Notes: a model not told the origin generated them from the sequence alone. A stretch of DNA of 64,000 nucleotides from Steroidobacteraceae bacterium (GCA_025458865.1 JALORP010000015.1:1-64000), one strand, 5' to 3'. Positions 53,168 to 62,537 are shown, numbered from the stretch's first letter. Numbers and translations: made by a program.

Positions 53168-54229
53168 TCAGCCCGCGGCGGGACCCAAGGCGTTGCCGAG
53201 CAGGCCGCCGCGCAGGCAGGAAGCATCGTAGCCGCGCTCGCTCAGCAGGAAGGCCGCCGCGGAACTGCGCCGCCCGGTTTCGCAGACCAGCACGTAGGGC
53301 ACCGAGCGGTCCAGCGTCTTCAGCTTGATGCGGATGAAATAGAGCGGAATGTTCACGGCGCCCTGCGGGTGCCACAGCTCGTACTCGCTCGGCAGGCGCA
53401 CGTCGAGCCAGACGCCGCCGTGCGCGATGGTGTCCCGGGCCTGGTCGAGGTCCACCCAGTGCAGCAGCGGTTCGTTGAGCAGCGAGTTGAAGTCCTCCTT
53501 CCCGAGCCGCATCAGCGAGCCGTCGGTGAGCATGGCCACCGTGGCGTTGCGCTTGCCCTCGGAGATGAGCGCCTCCTCGCCGAAGGACTCGCCGACCCCG
53601 AGCTCCGCCAGCCGTATTCCCTCGCGGTTGAGCGGCGTCTCGCGCGTCACCACGCAGCGGCCGCGGGTGATGACGTAGAAGTAGTCCCCTTCGTCGCCCT
53701 GCTTGATGACGACTTCGCCGGCCTTGTAGTTCACGCGTTGCATGCGCATGAACAGCGCCTGGATGTTCGCCGGCGGGACGCGGTGGAAGGACTTGGTCTG
53801 CAGCAGCACGGTCATCCAGTCGTCGCCGCCCGGGGTGCCGTCGCCGCCGATCTCCGAGACCTCGTAGGTTCCGGTCTGGTCCCAGGTGATGAGGACGTCG
53901 AGCATCTCCGAGTCGACGGAGATGTACTCCACGTCGGTGATCGCCCGCGCCGTGAAGCGGCGGGGCTGGCCCGGGGCCACGGGGTTGCGCGCTTCGGGGC
54001 TGCCGCCTTTCAGGGTCGCGACCAGCCGGTCCCCGCTCACGAGTTCCAGTTCGCCGCTGACCAGGTAGAAGGTGCGCTTGTCCTCGTCGCCTTCCTTGAA
54101 CAGCAGCCGGCCCTCGTCGAGCCGGCGCAGCGTCGTCTTCCGCGCGAGGGCCGCGAGGTTCTCCCGCTTCAGGCCGTCGAGGGGCGAGAAACTGCGCAGG
54201 GTCGCGAGGTCGAGAGCCTTACCTTCCAT
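53168..54229 (-). CDS. double cyclic-nucleotide-binding domain/rhodanese fusion
   Basis: A 353-residue cytosolic protein. Two cNMP-binding barrels, about 15-125 and 150-245, are followed by a rhodanese domain (about 255-350). The second barrel has an apparently complete phosphate-binding cassette (FGEEALISEGKRNATV); the first is degenerate. The rhodanese Cys is present in VLVCETGRRSSAA. A sulfur-transfer or redox domain under nucleotide control is inferred. It is the last gene after the EEP and FadB-like genes. Confidence 0.9.
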   Translation of the reverse strand: MEGKALDLATLRSFSPLDGLKRENLAALARKTTLRRLDEGRLLFKEGDEDKRTFYLVSGELELVSGDRLVATLKGGSPEARNPVAPGQPRRFTARAITDVEYISVDSEMLDVLITWDQTGTYEVSEIGGDGTPGGDDWMTVLLQTKSFHRVPPANIQALFMRMQRVNYKAGEVVIKQGDEGDYFYVITRGRCVVTRETPLNREGIRLAELGVGESFGEEALISEGKRNATVAMLTDGSLMRLGKEDFNSLLNEPLLHWVDLDQARDTIAHGGVWLDVRLPSEYELWHPQGAVNIPLYFIRIKLKTLDRSVPYVLVCETGRRSSAAAFLLSERGYDASCLRGGLLGNALGPAAG

Positions 54230-54287
54230 GGCGCTCCGCCACCGCGGTCTTGGGCTTGTTCATTGGCCGCGGATGTTAGCACAGAGG

Positions 54288-56327
54288 TCAGGACGGCAAT
54301 CCGCGGAGCCCGTCCCATCCCGCGTCGGGACGGAAGCGGGGCCCGTACGCGCGTTCCAGCGCCTGCAGGCGCGCGACGACCTCGTCCACCCCGCGCTGGC
54401 GCGCGTACTGCAGCGGGCCGCCCCGGAAGGGCGCGAATCCGGTCCCGAAGATCATGCCGGCGTCGAGCAGGTCCGCGTCGGCGACGACTCCCTCGCGCAG
54501 GCACGCGACCGCCTCGTTGAGATACTGGAGCACCAGGCGATCCTGCAGGTCGGCGGGCGCGGACCCGGCGGGCGGCTTGACCGGCTTGCCGTCGCGCCAC
54601 TCGTAGAGCCCCCGTCCGCTCTTGCGGCCGACCCGACCCGCTGCAACCAGCGACTCCAGTCCTCGCGGGGCCTCGCGACCGAAGGCCTGGGCGAGGATTC
54701 GCCCGACGTGCTGTGCGACATCGAGCCCGACGGTGTCGGCGAGCTCGACGGGGCCCATGGGCATGCCGAAGTCCACTGCCGCCTGGTCGATGGTGGATAG
54801 GGAAACGCCCTCCGCGGCGGCATGCATGGCCTCGGTCATGTAGGGCATCAGGATGCGGTTCACGGCGAAACCGGGAACGCTTCGGCACGGCAGCGGCAGG
54901 CGGTCGAGGCGCCGGGCGAATGCAGCGGCATCCTGGGCCGCCGCGTCCGATGTCGCGGCCCCGCGCACGATCTCCACGAGCATCATCCTGGAGACGGGAT
55001 TGAAGAAATGCAGGCCGACCAGCCGCGAGGGATCGGCGAGGTCGCGCGCGAGATCCTCCAGCATGAGGCTCGAGGTGTTCGTCGCGAGCAGCGCGCCCGG
55101 CTTGAGCGCCGGCTCGAGCCGGCGGTAGAGGTCCCGCTTCGCGTCCGCGTCCTCGAAGATCGCCTCGATCACGACGTCGGCCGAGGCGGCGCCGGAGCCC
55201 GCGACATCGGCCTTCAGCCGGGACCGGCAGGCCTCCGCCTGGCCGGGACGGCGGCACTTCCTGTCGAAGAACCCGCGGGCGCGCTCCAGCGCGGCCGCGA
55301 CGAACCGCTCCTCGCGGTCCTGCAGCGTCACGGTGAGCCCGCGGTACGCGCACCAGGCGGCGATGTCGCCGCCCATCAGCCCGGCGCCGACCACGTGCAC
55401 CCGATCGAAACGCCGCGTCGAGCCGCCACCGAGCGCCTTGAGGCGGTCCTGCAGGAAGAACACGCGCACGAGGTTGCGCGAGGTGGGCGTGAGAAAGAGC
55501 CGCGCGATCGAGCGCGCCTCGGCTTCATATGCCTCGGCGCTGGCGGCGCCGTGCGATCGCCAGAGATCCACGATGGCGAACGGCGCCGGGTAGTGGTCGG
55601 CGCGCGCCCGCCCGGCGACCTGCTTGCGGACCCGGGCGGCGACGAATCCGCGGACCGGGCCCAGCGCCAGCAGGCGCTGGCCGAGCGGCGGGCGGTGGGG
55701 TGGGGGCGGCGCCAGCGCCAGCGCCCTGGCTTCGTCGCGCAGCCGTTCCGGGGGCACGAGCCGGTCGACCAGGCCGAGCTGGCGGGCGCGGGACGCGCGA
55801 ATGTTTCGTCCGGTCAGCATCATGTCGAGGGCGGCCGGCGCGCCGATCAGCCGCGGGGCCCTGACCGTGCCGCCGAAGCCCGGATGGATCCCCAGCATCA
55901 CCTCCGGCAGGCCGAGCGCGAGACGGTCGTCCTCCGCCGCCACCCGGTAGCGGCAGGCCAGCGCGAGTTCGAGGCCGCCGCCGAGCGCGAAGCCGTGAAT
56001 GGCGGCGACCGTGGGGCAGGGCAGCGCCTCGAGACGGTCGAGCACGCCCTGGCCGGCGCGGACCAGCTCGTAGGCCTGCCGTTCGTCGGACAGGCCGGTG
56101 AATTCCGTGATGTCGGCGCCGGCGATGAAGCCGGAATCCTTCGCGGACACGACGACGAGGGCCTTCGGGCGGGCGCGCTCGATGGCGGCGAGCTTCGCAT
56201 CGAGCTGCTCCATGACGGCCCGGCCGAGCGTGTTGGCCGAGCCTCCCTGGCGATCGAACGCGAGCCAGGCCACGCCGTCCGCGTCGATGTCGAGTTGCCA
56301 GTGCTCCGGCGATGCTGTGCTGCTCAT
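54288..56327 (-). CDS. FadB/FadJ-like enoyl-CoA hydratase/3-hydroxyacyl-CoA dehydrogenase
   Basis: A 679-residue beta-oxidation multifunctional enzyme. The crotonase domain (about 1-190) has both catalytic Glu, E120 (GGGLELAL) and E142 (LPEVMLGI). The dehydrogenase half has VHVVGAGLMGGDIA, the ATNTSSL and HFFNPVSRMMLVEI motifs and a C-terminal dimer region with PFRGGPL. It is somewhat shorter than FadB/FadJ (about 715-730). The start at 56327 is chosen because coding character ends there. No thiolase gene is next to it. Confidence 0.95.
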   Translation of the reverse strand: MSSTASPEHWQLDIDADGVAWLAFDRQGGSANTLGRAVMEQLDAKLAAIERARPKALVVVSAKDSGFIAGADITEFTGLSDERQAYELVRAGQGVLDRLEALPCPTVAAIHGFALGGGLELALACRYRVAAEDDRLALGLPEVMLGIHPGFGGTVRAPRLIGAPAALDMMLTGRNIRASRARQLGLVDRLVPPERLRDEARALALAPPPPHRPPLGQRLLALGPVRGFVAARVRKQVAGRARADHYPAPFAIVDLWRSHGAASAEAYEAEARSIARLFLTPTSRNLVRVFFLQDRLKALGGGSTRRFDRVHVVGAGLMGGDIAAWCAYRGLTVTLQDREERFVAAALERARGFFDRKCRRPGQAEACRSRLKADVAGSGAASADVVIEAIFEDADAKRDLYRRLEPALKPGALLATNTSSLMLEDLARDLADPSRLVGLHFFNPVSRMMLVEIVRGAATSDAAAQDAAAFARRLDRLPLPCRSVPGFAVNRILMPYMTEAMHAAAEGVSLSTIDQAAVDFGMPMGPVELADTVGLDVAQHVGRILAQAFGREAPRGLESLVAAGRVGRKSGRGLYEWRDGKPVKPPAGSAPADLQDRLVLQYLNEAVACLREGVVADADLLDAGMIFGTGFAPFRGGPLQYARQRGVDEVVARLQALERAYGPRFRPDAGWDGLRGLPS

Positions 56328-56350
56328 CGGTTCACCCTGGGGAAGCGCCC

Positions 56351-57130
56351 TCAGGCGCGGGCGCTGGCGGCGGAGCCGCGCTTCGGCGCTGCCTGCCGGG
56401 CGACCTCGAAGTCGAACACGAGCGGCAGGTGGTCGGACAGCAGTATGGACGGCACGTCGAAGCCGAGCGGCTCGATCCCCTCGCCGTAGAGGACGAAGTC
56501 GAGCTCCTTGCGCGGCCAGCGGCTCGGATAGGAGGGCCGTCCCTCGACGTTGGCGCTGCGCAGCCCGGCCGCCTCCATGAACAGGTAGATCTCGTGGTCG
56601 CCCCAGAACGTGTTGAAGTCGCCCGCCACGATGACCGGCTTGTTCTGGCGCTTGATCAGCTGGTGCAGGTGGCGCAGCTGGTAGTGGCGGTGGCGGAACT
56701 TGAGCGACAGGTGCACGAGGAACACGGCCAGGTCCTCGAGCTCGAGCTCGATGATCAGCCGCTTGATGCCCGCGTCGAAGTAGTGGAACCGCTCGCCGTG
56801 CACGCGCGGCGCCGCGAGAAAGGCATTGCCCTGCTTGCGGACGATGGGCACCAGCTGGTTGAGCGAGTCCTCGCCGTACTTGCACTGGTAGCTGGAGTAA
56901 TGTCCGAGGTGGTCGGCGATGAAGCGCGCCTGGTTCAGCATGCCGGTCCGGATGGAGCCCGTGTCCACCTCGATAAGCCCGACGATGTCCGGGTCGAGGT
57001 CCTTGAGGAAGACGGTGATCCGGTCCAGCACCTGGCGGCTGCTGCGGAGGTAGCCCGCCCCGGGGACGGGGAGGTGGAAGGACGGGCCGGTGCCGGTGGC
57101 GTACCGGATGTTGTATACGACCAGTCTCAT
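56351..57130 (-). CDS. endonuclease/exonuclease/phosphatase (EEP) family protein
   Basis: A 259-residue Mg-dependent phosphohydrolase. EEP motifs: VVYNIRYATG at the start, VGLIEVDTGS (metal Glu), GDFNTFWGDHE and the C-terminal SDHLPLVFDFEV with the catalytic His. Targets in the family range from DNA and lipids to phosphoinositides; this one cannot be assigned. It lies 23 bp before the FadB-like gene and is divergent from the TIR-like gene with 85 bp between. Confidence 0.9.
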   Translation of the reverse strand: MRLVVYNIRYATGTGPSFHLPVPGAGYLRSSRQVLDRITVFLKDLDPDIVGLIEVDTGSIRTGMLNQARFIADHLGHYSSYQCKYGEDSLNQLVPIVRKQGNAFLAAPRVHGERFHYFDAGIKRLIIELELEDLAVFLVHLSLKFRHRHYQLRHLHQLIKRQNKPVIVAGDFNTFWGDHEIYLFMEAAGLRSANVEGRPSYPSRWPRKELDFVLYGEGIEPLGFDVPSILLSDHLPLVFDFEVARQAAPKRGSAASARA

Positions 57131-57215
57131 GCGTGCACCGCTTGCCCCGATGGGCTTATTCTAGTCCCCGCGCCTGCCGGAGATACGACCGGCTGCGGGA
57201 AGCCACGAGGAAACG

Positions 57216-57671
57216 ATGTCACAGGAAAACCCGATCCGGCTGTTCGTCAGTCACCTGTTCGCGCCCGACGACGAGTACTACCGGGCGTTCGAGTACCTCG
57301 AGAGCGCCAAGAACTTCTACTACCGCAACCTGAGCGCGCCGGACAAGACGCCGAGCGGCGTCGACCGGGAGTCGCTCAAGGAAGGGCTCAGGCAGCAGAT
57401 GGCCGACGCCGAGCTCGTCCTGCTTCTATCGGCGCTGCACGCTCGCGACCCCATCCTGATCGAGTTCCAGGCGCTCTATGCCAAGGCCTGCGACAAGCCG
57501 GTCGTCGTCGTCGAGCCTTTCGGCACCGGAGCCAAGGTGCCCACCGAGCTGCGCGAGCTGGCCGACGAGGTCGTCCGGTGGAACGAGCGGGAAATGTCAG
57601 ACGCGATCCGGCGGCAGGCGCGTCATGAGGAAACCCTGCGCTGGGACACGATCGAGTTCAAGCTCGACTGA
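57216..57671 (+). CDS. solitary TIR-like domain protein
   Basis: A 151-residue protein resembling the TIR-like (DUF1863/ThsB-type) family: LFVSHLFAPDDEYYRAFEYL at strand A/helix A, then a core with AELVLLLSALHARDPILIEFQALYAKA and VVVVEP. E83 (in LIEFQ) sits where TIR NADases have their catalytic Glu (inference). No second domain or effector is fused. It has a good ribosome site (GAGGAAACG). Genes on either side do not form a known defence system. Such stand-alone TIRs can make NAD-derived signals or serve housekeeping roles. Confidence 0.72.
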   Translation: MSQENPIRLFVSHLFAPDDEYYRAFEYLESAKNFYYRNLSAPDKTPSGVDRESLKEGLRQQMADAELVLLLSALHARDPILIEFQALYAKACDKPVVVVEPFGTGAKVPTELRELADEVVRWNEREMSDAIRRQARHEETLRWDTIEFKLD

Positions 57672-57681
57672 GGCCGCGGTT

Positions 57682-58044
57682 TCAGGCCTCGGCGCCGTAG
57701 AGCTGCACCACTGTCCCGTTGCGCGGCCGCGTGGCCGTCTCTTCGTCGCTCAGGGCGCCCAGCAGGCGCACGATGCGCTGGGCGTTTCGCCCGGCCTCTT
57801 CGTTCGACATTTTCCGAACTGTCGCAATGACGGGCGTTTCGCCCCGGAGAGGAGCCACGGAGGTCATGTCCCGTCGCAGCGCCTCGAACTCCGGCCGCAC
57901 GGAACGCGGCAAATCGGCGCTGTCGAGTTCTGCCAAATATCTCGAGAAAGCCACGACAAGCCTTTGTTTGACCGGACATGGTCCGGCTAGCTGAATCGCG
58001 GCCAGATGCACCGACTCCCAGGCGGCCTTCATCGCAAGCTCCAT
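57682..58044 (-). CDS. conserved-looking protein of unknown function
   Basis: A 120-residue, mostly helical protein: MELAMKAAWESVHLAAIQL, SRYLAELDSADLPRSVRPEF, then VIATVRKMSNEEAGRNAQRIVRLL. I recall unnamed gammaproteobacterial proteins of similar length with a conserved L-R-G-E-x-x-V-x-A-T-V-R-K-M-S run, without assigned function. No metal or catalytic motif stands out. It ends ten bases from the convergent TIR-like gene and has an A+T-rich upstream region (58044-58075), probably its promoter. Confidence 0.65.
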   Translation of the reverse strand: MELAMKAAWESVHLAAIQLAGPCPVKQRLVVAFSRYLAELDSADLPRSVRPEFEALRRDMTSVAPLRGETPVIATVRKMSNEEAGRNAQRIVRLLGALSDEETATRPRNGTVVQLYGAEA

Positions 58045-58233
58045 AACTTATTGTTTTAACAGTAATCCTGGGAGACCGGACAGCGACTGCGACTCCCGGA
58101 ACCGCGCCCGCGCTGCGCTGGATCGAGAAATCTCCGGCAGCGCTAGGCACTTAGGTTCGGAATATAGCGTGGATTCTGTGAAACGCAACCGGCGCCTGGC
58201 GACATTTCGCGCGCGTCGCCCCGGACGGAACGC

Positions 58234-58249
58234 TTGCCAAGTCAGGCAA
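58234..58249. promoter_or_regulatory. TTGCC-N6-GGCAA inverted repeat upstream of ArsR gene
   Basis: A 5-6-5 inverted repeat, TTGCC AAGTCA GGCAA, lies 42 bases before the ArsR-family start in the 247-bp gap between divergent genes. Its placement fits an autoregulatory operator, but the arms are short. Confidence 0.3.
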
Positions 58250-58291
58250 TTTCGACAAAGCTAGAACACTCAATCAGCCTGAGATTGCGCC

Positions 58292-58690
58292 ATGGGCGCC
58301 ACAGCCCCCGTTACGAGTGCAGCCGTTCTTTCGGCTCTCGCGCAGCCGACACGACTCAAGATCATCGAGGTGCTCGCCGACGGTGACCCCGAGGGTACGC
58401 CGGCCGGCGTGATCGCGCGGCGCGTCGAATGCCCCGCGTCCACGCTCTCATTCCACCTCAAGGAATTGGCGCAGGCGGGGTTGCTCGAAGCGAGGCCGCG
58501 TGGGCGTTTCATCCTCTACGCCGTCGTGCCAGGGGCCTTCGCGGCCCTGGCGGAGTTCATCGGGCGGCTTCCGGGCAAGCCTGAATCGGGTTCGCCGGCG
58601 CCCAAGCCACCACGGGGCCGCACCGGCAAGCGCAAGCGCGAGGAACCCCTCGCGGCCACCGAGCCCGAGGCGCAACTGTCCATCTTCTGA
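58292..58690 (+). CDS. ArsR family helix-turn-helix regulator
   Basis: A 132-residue regulator. The winged helix reads AVLSALAQPTRLKIIEVL, then AGVIARRVECPASTLSFHLKELAQAGLLEARPRGRFILYAV, typical of ArsR. The metal-binding CxC of classical ArsR is not present; only one Cys (RVEC) lies near that position. A basic, Pro-rich C-terminal tail (PKPPRGRTGKRKREE) is additional. It is convergent with prpF and has no metal-resistance genes nearby, so its target is unclear. Confidence 0.88.
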   Translation: MGATAPVTSAAVLSALAQPTRLKIIEVLADGDPEGTPAGVIARRVECPASTLSFHLKELAQAGLLEARPRGRFILYAVVPGAFAALAEFIGRLPGKPESGSPAPKPPRGRTGKRKREEPLAATEPEAQLSIF

Positions 58691-58714
58691 GGTTCGCGAG
58701 GCGGCAGCGCCCGG

Positions 58715-59905
58715 TCAGAATGCGTCGGCGGGGACGCGAACCCAGCCTTCCATGAGTACGCGCGCACTGCGGCTCATGATCGCCTTGGTGACGGTCCACG
58801 CTCCATCAACCTTCGTCGCTTCCGCCCCGACCCGAAGGGTCCCCGAGGGGTGGCCGAAGCGCACGGCCTTGCGCGGTCCACCCCCAGCGGCGGCGTTGAC
58901 CAGCGTGCCGGGAATCGCGGCCGCGGTGCCGATCGCCACGGCGGCGGTGCCCATCATGGCGTGGTGCAGCTTGCCCATGGACAGGGCGCGAACCAGCAGG
59001 TCTATGCCGCCCGCGGCGATCGGCTTGCCGCTCGACGCCACGTAGTCCGCGGGACGGGCGACGTAGGCGACCTTGGGCGTGTGCTGGCGCCTGGCCGCTT
59101 GGTCGAGGCTGCGGATGAGCCCCATGCGAAGGGCACCGTGGGCGCGGATGGTCTCGAACATGGCGAGCGCCTTCGCATCGCCGTTGATCGAGTCCTGGAG
59201 TTCCGCGCCGGTGTAGCCGATGTCCTCGGCGTTCACGAAGATGGTCGGGATGCCCGCGTTGATCATGGTCGCCTTCAAGATGCCGACACCCGGCACCTCG
59301 AGGTCGTCGACGAGGTTGCCCGTGGGGAACATGGCGCCGCCAGCGCCTTCCTCCTCCGCGGCCGGATCCAGGAACTCGAGCTGGACCTCGGCGGCGGGGA
59401 AAGTCACGCCGTCGAGCTCGAAATCGCCGGTTTCCTGCACCGCACCGCCGGCCATCGGGACGTGGGCAACGATGCTCTTGCCGATGTTGGCCTGCCAGAT
59501 CCGCACGGTCGCGACGCCGTCGGCGGGCAGGCGGCTGGCATCCACGAGGCCGTTCGCAATGGCGAAGGGGCCGACGGCCGCCGACAGGTTGCCGCAGTTG
59601 CCGCTCCAGTCAACGAAGGCCTTGTCGATCGAAACCTGCCCGAAGAGGTAGTCCACGTCGTGATCGGGACGGTGGCTCTTCGCGAGGACCACCGTCTTGC
59701 TGGTGCTCGACGTGGCGCCGCCCATGCCGTCGATCTGCTTGCCGTAGGGATCGGGGCTGCCGATCACCCGCAGCAGCAGCGCATCGCGTTCCGGGCCGGG
59801 AGACTGCGCGCGCCCCGGCAGGTCCTGCAGCCGGAAGAAGATCCCCTTGCTCGTGCCTCCGCGCATGTAGGTCGCGGGGATCCGGATCTGCGGTGCGTGC
59901 GTCAT
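58715..59905 (-). CDS. prpF: 2-methylaconitate cis-trans isomerase
   Basis: A 396-residue protein of the PrpF (DAP-epimerase-like) fold. It begins IRIPATYMRGGTSKGIFF and has DGMGGATSSTSKTVV, FVDWSGNCGNLSAAVGPFAI with the catalytic Cys, and MINAGIPTIFVNA. It isomerises the 2-methylaconitate made by AcnD so that the aconitase step can continue. It is eight bases after acnD. I chose the ATG at 59905. Confidence 0.96.
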   Translation of the reverse strand: MTHAPQIRIPATYMRGGTSKGIFFRLQDLPGRAQSPGPERDALLLRVIGSPDPYGKQIDGMGGATSSTSKTVVLAKSHRPDHDVDYLFGQVSIDKAFVDWSGNCGNLSAAVGPFAIANGLVDASRLPADGVATVRIWQANIGKSIVAHVPMAGGAVQETGDFELDGVTFPAAEVQLEFLDPAAEEEGAGGAMFPTGNLVDDLEVPGVGILKATMINAGIPTIFVNAEDIGYTGAELQDSINGDAKALAMFETIRAHGALRMGLIRSLDQAARRQHTPKVAYVARPADYVASSGKPIAAGGIDLLVRALSMGKLHHAMMGTAAVAIGTAAAIPGTLVNAAAGGGPRKAVRFGHPSGTLRVGAEATKVDGAWTVTKAIMSRSARVLMEGWVRVPADAF

Positions 59906-59913
59906 GGGGTTCC

Positions 59914-62508
59914 TCAAGCCGCCGTCGAGGACTCGAGGAAGTCCTTGGCGAAGCGCTGCAGCACGCCGCCCGCCTCGTAGATGGACACCTCCTCGGCGGT
60001 ATCCAGGCGGCAGGTGACCGGCACCTCGAGTCGCCCGCCGTCGCGGCGATGGATCACGAGCACCAGGTCCGCGCGCGGCCGGCGCTCGCCAACCACGTCG
60101 AAGGTCTCGGTGCCGTCGATCTGGAGCGTCTTGCGGTTGGTGCCGGGCTTGAACTCGAGCGGGAGCACGCCCATGCCGATGAGGTTGGTGCGGTGGATCC
60201 GCTCGAAGCCCTCTGCCACGATCGCCTCGACGCCGGCGAGTCGCACGCCCTTGGCCGCCCAGTCGCGGGAGGACCCCTGCCCGTAGTCCGCTCCGGCGAC
60301 GATGATGAGCGGCTGCTTGCGATCCATGTAGGTCTCGATCGCCTCCCACATGCGCATGACCTTGCCGTCGGGTTCGACGCGGGCGAGCGATCCCTTCTTC
60401 ACCTTGCCGTCCACCACGGCCATCTCGTTGACGAGCGTCGGGTTTGCGAAGGTCGCGCGCTGCGCGGTGAGGTGGTCGCCGCGATGCGTCGCGTAGGAAT
60501 TGAAGTCCTCCTCCGGCAGGCCCATCTTCGCGAGGTACTCGCCGGCGGCGCTGTCCAGCAGGATCGCGTTGGACGGGGAGAGGTGGTCGGTCGTGATGTT
60601 GTCGCCGAGGACCGCCAGCGGGCGCATGCCGCTCAGCGTCCGGGCGCCCGCGAGCGCGCCCTCCCAGTACGGCGGACGCCGGATGTAGGTGCTCGCCGGA
60701 CGCCAGTCGTACAGCGGGCTCACGCGCTCGCCTGAGTCCACGCTCGCCCGGAACATGGGCTCGTATACCCGGCGGAACTGCTCCGGCCTTACGCTCGCCG
60801 CGACGATCGCGTCGATCTCCCCGTCCGACGGCCAGAGGTCCTTCAGTGTCACCGGCTTGCCGGTCGGGTCGTGGCCGAGGGCGTCCTTCTCGATGTCGAA
60901 GCGGACGGTGCCGGCGATCGCATAGGCCACCACGAGGGGCGGCGAGGCCAGGAAGGCCTGCTTCGCATACGGATGGATCCGGCCGTCGAAGTTGCGATTG
61001 CCGGAGAGCACTGCCGTGGCGTACAGGTCGCGGTCGATGATCTCCCGCTGGATCCTCGGATCCAGCGCGCCCGACATGCCGTTGCAGGTCGTGCAGGCGA
61101 AGGCGACGATGCCGAACCCGAGCTTCTCGAGCTCGACGAGCAGGCCAGCCTCCTGAAGGTAGAGCTCCACGGTCTTCGAGCCCGGCGCGAGCGATGTCTT
61201 CACCCAGGGCTTGCGGACCAGGCCGGCGCGGTTGGCGTTGCGCGCGAGCAGCCCGGCCGCGATCACGTTGCGGGGGTTGCTGGTGTTGGTGCAGCTGGTA
61301 ATGGCGGCGATGATCACGGCACCGTCTGGCAGCTGACCGGGCACGTCCTGCCACCGGCCGGCAATGCCCTTCGCGGCCAGGTCGGCCGTCGCGACCCGGG
61401 CGTGGGGGTTGCTGGGCCCGGCCATGCTGCGCACGACCGCCGAGAGGTCGAACTCGAGGGTGCGCTCGTACTGCGCCGTGGCGAGGCTGTCGGCCCACAG
61501 CCCCGCGACCTTCGCATAAGTCTCGACAAGCCGGACCTGTTCCTCCTCGCGGCCGGTGAGACGGAGGTAGTCGAGGGTCTGGTCGTCGATGAAGAACATG
61601 GCCGCCGTCGCGCCGTACTCCGGCGCCATGTTCGAGATCGTGGCGCGGTCGCCGAGCGTCAGGGCCGAGGCGCCTTCGCCGTGGAACTCGAGGTAGGCGC
61701 CCACGACCTTCGACTTGCGCAGGAACTCCGTCAGGGCGAGGACGATGTCGGTCGCCGTGATCCCGGGCGCGGGCCGCCCGGTCAGCCTGACCCCGACGAT
61801 CTCGGGAAGGCGCATCCAGGAGGCGCGACCGAGCATGACGCTCTCGGCCTCGAGGCCGCCCACACCGATCGCGATGACGCCCAGCGCGTCCACGTGCGGC
61901 GTGTGGCTGTCGGTCCCGACGCAGGTATCCGGGAACGCCACCCCGTCCCTCGCGTGGATCACGGGCGACATCTTCTCCAGGTTGATCTGGTGCATGATGC
62001 CGTTGCCCGGCGGGATCACGTCGACGTTGCGGAAGGCCTTCTTCGTCCAGTCGATGAAGTGGAACCGGTCCTCGTTGCGGCGATCTTCGATGGCGCGGTT
62101 CCTGGCGAACGCGTCCGGCTCGAAGCCGCCGCACTCGACCGCGAGCGAGTGGTCCACGATCAGCTGCACCGGCACCACCGGGTTCACCTTCGCCGGGTCG
62201 CCGCCTTGATCCGCGATCGCGTCACGCAGGCCGGCGAGGTCGACGAGCGCCGTCTGCCCGAGGATGTCGTGACAGACGACGCGCGCCGGAAACCAGGGGA
62301 AGTCGCGCTCCCGCCGGCCCTCCGCGATCTGCCTCAGGCATTCGGAGAGGATCGCCGGGTCGCAGCGGCGCACCAGGTTCTCGGCGTGCACGCGCGCCGT
62401 GTAGGACAGCCTGTCCCAGGCGCCGGGCTTCAGGTCCTCGACCGCGGCGCGCGCGTCGAAGAAGTCGAGCCGGGTGCCGGGCAGCGGCTTTCGGTAGGCG
62501 GTGTTCAT
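59914..62508 (-). CDS. acnD: Fe/S-dependent 2-methylisocitrate dehydratase
   Basis: An 864-residue aconitase-family enzyme. The 4Fe-4S cysteines are C406 (ITSCTNTSNP), C472 and C475 (ACTTCNGMSG), with the 66- and 3-residue spacing of aconitase. FPDTCVGTDSHTPHVDALG and the C-terminal YGQGSSRDWAAKG are conserved. It dehydrates 2-methylcitrate in the propionyl-CoA route. AcnD works with PrpF and replaces PrpD. The start at 62508 is the first ATG of the aligned N terminus. Confidence 0.97.
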   Translation of the reverse strand: MNTAYRKPLPGTRLDFFDARAAVEDLKPGAWDRLSYTARVHAENLVRRCDPAILSECLRQIAEGRRERDFPWFPARVVCHDILGQTALVDLAGLRDAIADQGGDPAKVNPVVPVQLIVDHSLAVECGGFEPDAFARNRAIEDRRNEDRFHFIDWTKKAFRNVDVIPPGNGIMHQINLEKMSPVIHARDGVAFPDTCVGTDSHTPHVDALGVIAIGVGGLEAESVMLGRASWMRLPEIVGVRLTGRPAPGITATDIVLALTEFLRKSKVVGAYLEFHGEGASALTLGDRATISNMAPEYGATAAMFFIDDQTLDYLRLTGREEEQVRLVETYAKVAGLWADSLATAQYERTLEFDLSAVVRSMAGPSNPHARVATADLAAKGIAGRWQDVPGQLPDGAVIIAAITSCTNTSNPRNVIAAGLLARNANRAGLVRKPWVKTSLAPGSKTVELYLQEAGLLVELEKLGFGIVAFACTTCNGMSGALDPRIQREIIDRDLYATAVLSGNRNFDGRIHPYAKQAFLASPPLVVAYAIAGTVRFDIEKDALGHDPTGKPVTLKDLWPSDGEIDAIVAASVRPEQFRRVYEPMFRASVDSGERVSPLYDWRPASTYIRRPPYWEGALAGARTLSGMRPLAVLGDNITTDHLSPSNAILLDSAAGEYLAKMGLPEEDFNSYATHRGDHLTAQRATFANPTLVNEMAVVDGKVKKGSLARVEPDGKVMRMWEAIETYMDRKQPLIIVAGADYGQGSSRDWAAKGVRLAGVEAIVAEGFERIHRTNLIGMGVLPLEFKPGTNRKTLQIDGTETFDVVGERRPRADLVLVIHRRDGGRLEVPVTCRLDTAEEVSIYEAGGVLQRFAKDFLESSTAA

Positions 62509-62537
62509 GGGCTTCGGGACTCCCGCGGGCAAGCCGG

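Noticed and set aside
57216-58690. Complete Thoeris-like defence island
   Set aside because: No ThsA-type (SIR2/SLOG or Macro-TM) partner is present, and neighbours look metabolic or regulatory.
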